NCBI GenBank assembly: GCA_041745535.1
Contig: JBGTIS010000381.1
Location: 1 to 11,346 of the forward strand
Direction: 5' to 3'
From: JBGTIS01 sp041745535
GTDB lineage: Bacteria; Bacteroidota; Bacteroidia; Cytophagales; Cyclobacteriaceae
Length of the DNA: 11,346 nucleotides
Shown piece by piece: positions 6,290-11,346 of this stretch. The stretch's first letter is position 1. Each line of letters opens with the position of its first letter. Under the pieces are notes generated by a model. It worked only from the letters and a program-made list of their open reading frames with translations, was not told the DNA's origin and searched no databases. The translations under genes were made by a program, and so were the position numbers.

Positions 6290-7375
6290 ATCCTTCTCCT
6301 GCAGACGTGGGGCGGGCTTCCCAATGGGCAGCCAAGGCATTTAAAGCCAGGGCGCACCTTTTCCAAAATGAGTTCTCTGAGGCCAAACCGCTTTTGGATG
6401 ATATCATCAATAATGGACCTTTTCAATTGGAAAGCACTTTTTATAACAATTTTGATGAGGAGCACCAAAATAATGGTGAAAGTATTTTTGAGATACAGTA
6501 TTCAGTGAATGATGGCGCTGGGGTTGCTAATTCAGGGATTGACCACCAGACTTTGTATCCCAGAGGTACGGATGTAGGCTTGTGCTGCGCGTATAGCGCG
6601 CCATCGTTCGATTTATTCAATGCCTTTAAAGTAGACGCGAATGGCCTTCCTATGCTGGATACTTATCAGGATAACCTGCTTACCGAAGACTATGGCAAAC
6701 TGGATACAGATCCGTTTACTCCCACCGATCAGCTGCTTGATCCAAGAGTGGACTGGACCCTGGGCAGACGAGGCATTCCATTTTTAGACTGGGGCCCGAT
6801 GAGCGGTAGCGACTGGATGCTGGATCAGTTGAATATGGGGCCTTTTCTGAACAAAAAACTGATGTGGTACCAAAGAAACAAAGGCGAAATTTCTACCCAA
6901 TCCAGTTATTGGGCGGCCGGGGTTAATGGCAATAACTTCCGCGTATTAAGGTTGGGTCATGTACTATTATGGCGGGCAGAAGTGGCGGTGGAAGAAAACG
7001 ATCTGGCTACTGCCCTCGCTTTGGTAAATAGAATTCGCGAAAGAGCCGCAGATGATATCCTGATGGGAAAAGTACTGAACCAGACTTTCGGCGCCGATGA
7101 CCCGATCGAGATAGATGAAACCCAGCCGGCGGCTAATTATAAACTGGGATTATATACGGCATTTCCCGATCAGGAATACGCGAGAAAAGCTGTTCGCCAT
7201 GAGATGCGGCTCGAATTCGCCCTGGAAGGCATGCGCTTTTACGACCTGGTTCGCTGGGGCATTGACGCGGAAACCCTGAATACCTATCTGGGTAGTGAAC
7301 TGGCAGGGGGAAGATTGCCCTGGTTGCAGGGAGCCACTTATACAGCCGGACAAGATGACCACTGGCCTCAGCCCA
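6274..7375 (+). pseudogene. susD: SusD/RagB-type outer-membrane lipoprotein, both ends missing
   Basis: The frame from about 6274 reads GVNSLNPSPADVGRASQWAA, then ARAHLFQNEFSEAKPLLDD, ESIFEIQYSVNDG, GRRGIPFLDWGP, HVLLWRAEVAVEENDLATA, AVRHEMRLEFALEGMRF and YDLVRWG. This is the standard core and C-terminal part of a Bacteroidota SusD-like glycan-binding lipoprotein. Roughly 360 residues remain. The lipoprotein signal and about the first third are missing on the left, where the frame abuts the SusC fragment, and the last 15-20 residues are missing on the right. After TAGQDDHWPQP the frame passes, without a stop, into sequence of another family (ASPIC/VCBS). The GTG at 6307 is not a natural start for the family. 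The partner SusC is also broken, so the pair cannot serve glycan import. Confidence 0.9.
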
Positions 7376-8921
7376 TGTGGGCGGGGATTATGGTATTTAC
7401 GGTAACCTGGCCTGACGGAAAAAAAACAATAATCGACAACCCTGCAATCAATGGTATTACAAAAGTTGATTATTCTTCTGCTGAGTTGGCAGACTACATT
7501 GAAAGCAAAAAGCCAACACCCTTATTTTCTGACATTACCCAAGCTGCTAATTTACATCACAGGCAGGATGAAATCCCTTATAACGATTTCGGCAAAGAAC
7601 TTCTTTTACCCCACAAATTATCAGAAAACGGGTCTTTCGTATCAGTGGTTCCGCAGGCAGGGAAGCTGCCCTGTATCTGCAAAATACGGCAGGGAAGTTC
7701 ACCAGTCATTCCATTCAAACCTGGGTAAAAGACAAGCAATATGAGGATCAAAAATCTGTGTTTTTTGATGCGGACAATGACGGAGATCAGGATTTGTATG
7801 CGGTAAGCGGCAGCAATGAATTTGAAAATGAAAAGTTATACCAGGATCGTCTGTATATCAATGATGGAAAAGGAAACTTCAAAAGGACAATGGATGCCCT
7901 GCCAACTATTAGTTCGAGCGGATTAGCGGTGGATTACGGCGACTTTGATCTGGATGGTGATCTGGATTTGGTAGTAGGAGGTCGGGTAGTGCCTGGCCAG
8001 TACCCTACCCCACCGCGAAGCTATTTATTAGAAAATACAGGTGGAAAATTTAAAGATGTAACCGCACTGGCTGCCCCGGAATTGCTGAAACTAGGCATGA
8101 TCACTGCCCTTGAATTTTCGGATTTTGATCATGATCATGACCTGGACCTGGTTGCCGTTGGGGAATGGATGCCGGTAACCATTTTGAAAAATATAGGAGG
8201 TAAATTTGAAACAATAACGGAAGACATTGGGCTTTCCCATACCAGTGGCTGGTGGTTTAGCCTGATCAGCGCAGATATTGATCACGATGGAGATATCGAT
8301 TATGTGGCGGGAAACATTGGAAAAAATAACAAATACAAACCTACCAAAGAAAACCCGCTTCACATTTATTATAGCGATTTTGACAATAACGGGACCGGTG
8401 ACATTGTACTATCTAAAATGGAGGAAGCTATTCCTTATCCCATCAGAGGTCGTGAATGTACCTCACAGCAAATGCCATTTGTGGCGGATAAATTTCCAGA
8501 TTACAAAAGTTTCTCATCCGCGAGTTTAATGGATATTTATTCCGAACCTCAACTAGCAGATGCTTTACACTATGAAGCCTATGAATTTGGTAGTTGTGTG
8601 CTAATCAACGATGGAAATGGTAAATTCACAGTCAGTCTACTTCCTGCTATGGCGCAAATCAGTCCGCTGACAAGCATCAGGTTAATAGATTTGAATGCCG
8701 ATCATGCCCTGGACATTGTGGCGGCAGGAAACTTTTTTGGAACAGAAACGGAAACCATCCGGTATGATGCCGGCTCAGGCCTGTGTTTACTGGGAGATGG
8801 AAAAGGAAACTTTTCGCATATGCCAGTCAATGAAAGTGGATTGTATGTGGATGGAGACGTAAAAGATCTGGAGGTGATTCAGTTAGCCTATGAAACTTTG
8901 GGCCTGTTAGTGGCTAACTAA
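7376..8921 (+). pseudogene. FG-GAP/VCBS repeat protein with ASPIC/UnbV domain (CRTAC1-like), N-terminally truncated and frameshifted
   Basis: The remnant begins inside an ASPIC/UnbV domain (FTVTWPDGKKTIIDNP at about 7394), fused in frame to the SusD piece, and runs through LFSDITQAANL and ELLLPHKLSENG to about 7632. There the frame changes: similarity resumes as SGSAGREAALYLQNTAGKF and continues in the frame of 7758-8921. The first calcium-binding repeat expected between these blocks is gone. Beta-propeller repeats with D-x-D-x-D/N motifs follow: DADNDGDQD, DFDLDGDLD, DFDHDHDLD, DIDHDGDID, DFDNNGTGD and DLNADHALD. The 387-residue frame starting at GTG 7758 is only the downstream half. After the TAA at 8919-8921 the same frame continues NGYSRLWRKMEKQ to a second TAA at 8961-8963, which looks like the original C-terminus. 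Such proteins are exported and often accompany SusCD pairs; their exact role is unclear. Confidence 0.87.
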
Positions 8922-9060
8922 AATGGCTATTCGCGATTGTGGCGTAAAATGGAAAAGCAATAAAAATGATAACTTTGGCAGAGAACAGGAAATTAGAAAG
9001 TCCGGGAAAGCAGGCTAACATAGGCATTTGGAATGTATAATTATTATATTAGCCTGATTA

Positions 9061-9085
9061 ATTACCAGCATTGCGAATCGGTAAT
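9061..9085. promoter_or_regulatory. Imperfect inverted repeat upstream of the TRAP operon
   Basis: ATTACC (9061-9066) and GGTAAT (9080-9085) form a six-base inverted repeat, with a nested ATT-GCG-AAT (9070-9078) almost at its centre. It lies 47 bases before the dctP start, inside the 168-base gap between the FG-GAP remnant and the TRAP genes. An AT-rich stretch with TATAAT (9036-9041) is just upstream. This could be an operator or a small hairpin in the leader. No T-run follows, so it is not a terminator. No convincing Bacteroidota promoter of the TTTG/TAnnTTTG kind was found. Weak evidence. Confidence 0.25.
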
Positions 9086-9131
9086 ACATTAAAAAGCATG
9101 CACATCAAATCCATCCGTTATAGTTCCACCT

Positions 9132-10124
9132 TTGAAAAATAATATTAGCCTCTTCCATCGTTTTTTTTTCATTTCTATATCCATACTGCTGCTCAGTGCG
9201 TGCCAGAGCAGGCAGGAACCTGAATTTATGTTAAGGGCCAGCCTTTTGGTGAACGAAGACCATACCTGGTTTAAGGCTTTCCAATATTTCGGAGAGATTT
9301 TGCAGGAACGCTCTAACGGGAGAATAAAGTTAGAAGTATACCCTTCTGAACAACTGGCCAAGGAGTTAGAAGGCATCCGACTCATTCAGGTGGGGGTAAT
9401 GGATATGGCCGCTACAGGCTCTACCCTCAACAACTGGATTGAAATCGCCGCCTTTTGTGAAATGCCTTTTCTTTTGAAAGACAGTGCGGAAATGAAAAAT
9501 CTGATCAGAGGGCCGGTGGGCAAAAGAATTGAAGAAGAGATGTCGCGTAAAACTGGATTAAGACCGGTAGCTTATTTTGAAAGAGGCCCCAGGCACCTTA
9601 CCTCAAACCGCCCCATCCGGCACCCGGATGACCTCAAAGGGCTGATTATTCGGGTACCCAACGTGCCTTCCTTTATTACAGCCTGGAGCGCGCTGGGCGC
9701 CAAACCTACGCCGATGGCTTTCTCAGAAGTTTTTACCTCCCTCCAGCAGGGAACCATAGAAGCCCAAGAGAATCCACTGCCACTGATCAACAGTGCCGGT
9801 TTTTCGGAAGTACAAAAGTATATCAACCTTACCGGCCACGTCATGAGCTGGGTATATCCGGTGATTGGTGAGGAACAGTTTCAGCGTTTCCCCGATGACC
9901 TGAAAACAATTTTTCTGGAAGCTGCCAAAGACATGCAGGCCTATGAACACCAGCTTTTCGTGGAAGGAGAACAAAAAGTAGTGGAAGATTTGAAAAAAAA
10001 GGGAATGGAATTCATTGAAGTTGACAAGGATGCCTTCAGTGAAAAATGCAGGGAAGCGATTTACAATAGCCTTTCCCCTGAAATGCAGCAGGTATATACC
10101 GAGATTATTGAAAACAGAAAATGA
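9132..10124 (+). CDS. dctP: TRAP transporter substrate-binding protein DctP (lipoprotein)
   Basis: A 330-residue DctP-family receptor. It has a lipoprotein signal: basic residues before a hydrophobic run FFFISISILLLSAC, with the lipobox L21-S22-A23-C24. The binding core has GPRHLTSNRPI (R154), LIIRVPNVPSF (R174) and EAQENPLP (N214). The spacings of 20 and 40 equal those recalled for R127, R147 and N187 of the sialic acid receptor SiaP, so a carboxylate ligand is expected. Being lipid-anchored is common in TRAP receptors of Bacteroidota. The only available start is TTG at 9132: the frame meets TAA at 9090-9092 and has no ATG in between. The lipoprotein signal begins normally there, so TTG is either the true start or a mutated ATG. 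The stop overlaps the dctQ start by 4 bases. The ligand is unknown; a sugar acid fits the neighbourhood. Confidence 0.93.
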   Translation: MKNNISLFHRFFFISISILLLSACQSRQEPEFMLRASLLVNEDHTWFKAFQYFGEILQERSNGRIKLEVYPSEQLAKELEGIRLIQVGVMDMAATGSTLNNWIEIAAFCEMPFLLKDSAEMKNLIRGPVGKRIEEEMSRKTGLRPVAYFERGPRHLTSNRPIRHPDDLKGLIIRVPNVPSFITAWSALGAKPTPMAFSEVFTSLQQGTIEAQENPLPLINSAGFSEVQKYINLTGHVMSWVYPVIGEEQFQRFPDDLKTIFLEAAKDMQAYEHQLFVEGEQKVVEDLKKKGMEFIEVDKDAFSEKCREAIYNSLSPEMQQVYTEIIENRK

Positions 10125-10588
10125 AAAAGCCCATTAGAATATTTACACGCCTATTAAAGTGGGGTACCCAGGTCAGCACCCTTGGATTTATTGGCGCGAC
10201 CCTGATTCAGATTTACGCGAGGTTCTTTCTGGAAAGTGCCCCTTCCTGGACCGAAGAAGCGTCCCGGTTTTTCTTTGTGTATGGCATGAGCTTTGCCGCC
10301 GGACTGGCCATGAGAGGCAATTATTATGTCCACCTGGATGTACTGTTTAACAGCCTCAAAGAAAAACAGCGGAAAATGGTTGAGGTAGGCATTTCCCTGT
10401 GTACCCTTATCCTTTTCCTCATTATGGCCCTGTATTCCATTCAGTTTATTGTGTTGGGCATACCGGAAAAATCGCCCAGTCTGGGCATTTCCATGGCATT
10501 GGCTTTTGCCAGCATGTTTATCATGGGCTTCTCTATCAGCATGTACGCTTTGGTTAAATTGTGGAAAAACCTCAAAAAGTTATCATGA
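10121..10588 (+). CDS. dctQ: TRAP transporter small permease DctQ
   Basis: A 155-residue inner-membrane protein with four hydrophobic segments at about 14-33, 46-65, 86-108 and 118-145, the normal DctQ layout and length. The family marker PSWTEEASRFFFVYG (41-55) and the following GNYYVHLDV are present. DctQ packs against the large permease DctM and helps hold the transport unit in the membrane. Its ATG overlaps the dctP stop (ATGA, 10121-10124), and its own stop overlaps the dctM start in the same way, which implies coupled translation of the three subunits in fixed ratio. No lesion is seen, in contrast to the genes to the left. Confidence 0.93.
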   Translation: MKKPIRIFTRLLKWGTQVSTLGFIGATLIQIYARFFLESAPSWTEEASRFFFVYGMSFAAGLAMRGNYYVHLDVLFNSLKEKQRKMVEVGISLCTLILFLIMALYSIQFIVLGIPEKSPSLGISMALAFASMFIMGFSISMYALVKLWKNLKKLS

Positions 10589-11346
10589 CAGGCATCCTGA
10601 TTGTAGTTTTTGTAATAAGTCTTTTGCTGCGTTTTCCCATCGCCTTCTCCCTGGGTTTGTCCTGTCTGGTGTATGTGCTGCTGGCAGGCATCCCCCTCAT
10701 TATTGTGCCCATGAAAATGTATTCAGGCATTGATGTATTCATTTTGCTGAGTATTCCGGGCTTTATCCTGGCCGGCAACCTGATGAACCAGGGCGGATTA
10801 ACCGAAAAGATCATTGCCTTTTGTAACCATTTGCTAGGGCATATCAGAGGCGGGCTTTCGCTGGCCAACATCGGGGCATCTATGTTGTTTGCCGGCATAT
10901 CAGGTACGGCCGTTTCCGATACCGCTAGCATCGGGGCCATCCTGATTCCTGCCATGAAAAAAGAGGGCTATGGGGCAGGATTTTCCTGTGCGGTAACAGC
11001 CTCTTCCTCAACGGTGGGGCCCATTATCCCGCCCAGTGTACCCATGATTATCGCGGCCACCCTGAGTGGATTGTCGGTAGGACGCTTGTTTCTGGCCGGG
11101 GCTATTCCAGGCTTTTTGCTGGGTATAGGGCTAATGGCGGTGGCCTATTACATCTCTGTGAAAAAAAACTACCCCAAACATCCGCGCAGCAGTATCAAAC
11201 AAATTGGCAAAGGCTTTATCGATACGTTCTGGTCCTTACTGATGACGTTCATTATCCTGTTCGGCATTGTGGGCGGCATTTTTACTCCTACGGAAGCTTC
11301 GATTGTAGCCGTAGTGTATGCCTTGCTGATAGGGGCATTCGTTTAT
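10585..11346 (+). CDS. dctM: TRAP transporter large permease DctM, N-terminal 254 residues (cut by the window edge)
   Basis: The frame opens at ATG 10585, overlapping the dctQ stop (ATGA), and is still open at the end of the window after 254 codons; full DctM proteins are about 425-435 residues. The translation is strongly hydrophobic with many membrane segments. It has the DctM hallmarks AGISGTAVSDTASIGAILIP followed by MKKEGYG, then SSSTVGPIIPPSVPMIIAA, and GGIFTPTEASIVAVVYA near the edge. DctM is the sodium-coupled transport subunit that works with DctQ and takes substrate from DctP. Nothing unusual is seen in the part present. Confidence 0.95.
   Translation, partial: MTGILIVVFVISLLLRFPIAFSLGLSCLVYVLLAGIPLIIVPMKMYSGIDVFILLSIPGFILAGNLMNQGGLTEKIIAFCNHLLGHIRGGLSLANIGASMLFAGISGTAVSDTASIGAILIPAMKKEGYGAGFSCAVTASSSTVGPIIPPSVPMIIAATLSGLSVGRLFLAGAIPGFLLGIGLMAVAYYISVKKNYPKHPRSSIKQIGKGFIDTFWSLLMTFIILFGIVGGIFTPTEASIVAVVYALLIGAFVY

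Noticed and set aside
8964..9131. Bacteroidota-type promoter (TTTG and TAnnTTTG) before the TRAP operon
   Set aside because: A TTTG occurs at 9027-9030, but no matching downstream element at the right distance was found; only an AT-rich stretch and the inverted repeat can be stated.
9098..9142. Small leader peptide gene upstream of dctP
   Set aside because: Only 14 codons with no recognisable pattern; it is mentioned as part of the leader but not supported as a gene.
1..11346. tRNA, rRNA, CRISPR array, insertion sequence, defence system
   Set aside because: No repeat-spacer pattern, cloverleaf-like segment, transposase or nuclease motif was recognised on either strand.

Overview
The window looks like chromosomal DNA of a marine or polysaccharide-degrading member of the Bacteroidota, probably Cytophagales-like. 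The reasons are SusC/SusD remnants, lipoprotein signals, A-rich translation starts without Shine-Dalgarno sequences, moderate GC, and a red-algal galactan (agar/porphyran) gene set. No RNA genes, insertion sequences or CRISPR arrays were seen.

Left part (1-5777, all minus strand). Read in the direction of transcription, the order is: a GH117 alpha-1,3-(3,6-anhydro)-L-galactosidase (4689-5777), a zinc-type MDR dehydrogenase (3570-4589), a KduD-type SDR (2778-3548), an AldA-like aldehyde dehydrogenase (1259-2714, frameshifted), an enolase-superfamily cycloisomerase (146-1258), and the start of a secreted protein that leaves the window (1-98). Together these match the known 3,6-anhydro-L-galactose (AHG) route. 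GH117 releases AHG from neoagaro-oligosaccharides. The aldehyde dehydrogenase oxidises AHG to anhydrogalactonate. The cycloisomerase opens it to 2-keto-3-deoxy-L-galactonate. The zinc dehydrogenase and KduD then invert C5 through the 2,5-diketo intermediate to give 2-keto-3-deoxy-D-gluconate (KDG). KDG kinase, KDPG aldolase and the endo-agarase/porphyranase are not in the window.

Middle part (about 5820-8963) is a graveyard of gene pieces. It holds a GH117 lipoprotein signal cut at its N-terminus and followed by an in-frame amber codon, then plus-strand internal pieces of a SusC-like transporter, a SusD-like lipoprotein and an FG-GAP/VCBS protein. The pieces are joined by abrupt breakpoints, with one further internal deletion/frameshift and an early stop. 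An 8-base direct repeat marks both ends of the SusC piece. This is either a decayed polysaccharide utilisation locus or an assembly chimera; sequence alone cannot decide.

Right part (9132-11346, plus strand) is an intact-looking TRAP transporter operon, dctP-dctQ-dctM, with ATGA overlaps; dctM runs off the edge. The DctP protein keeps the two arginines and the asparagine that bind carboxylates in this family, so it probably imports a sugar acid or other organic acid. Its position beside a sugar-acid pathway is suggestive but not proof of a shared substrate.
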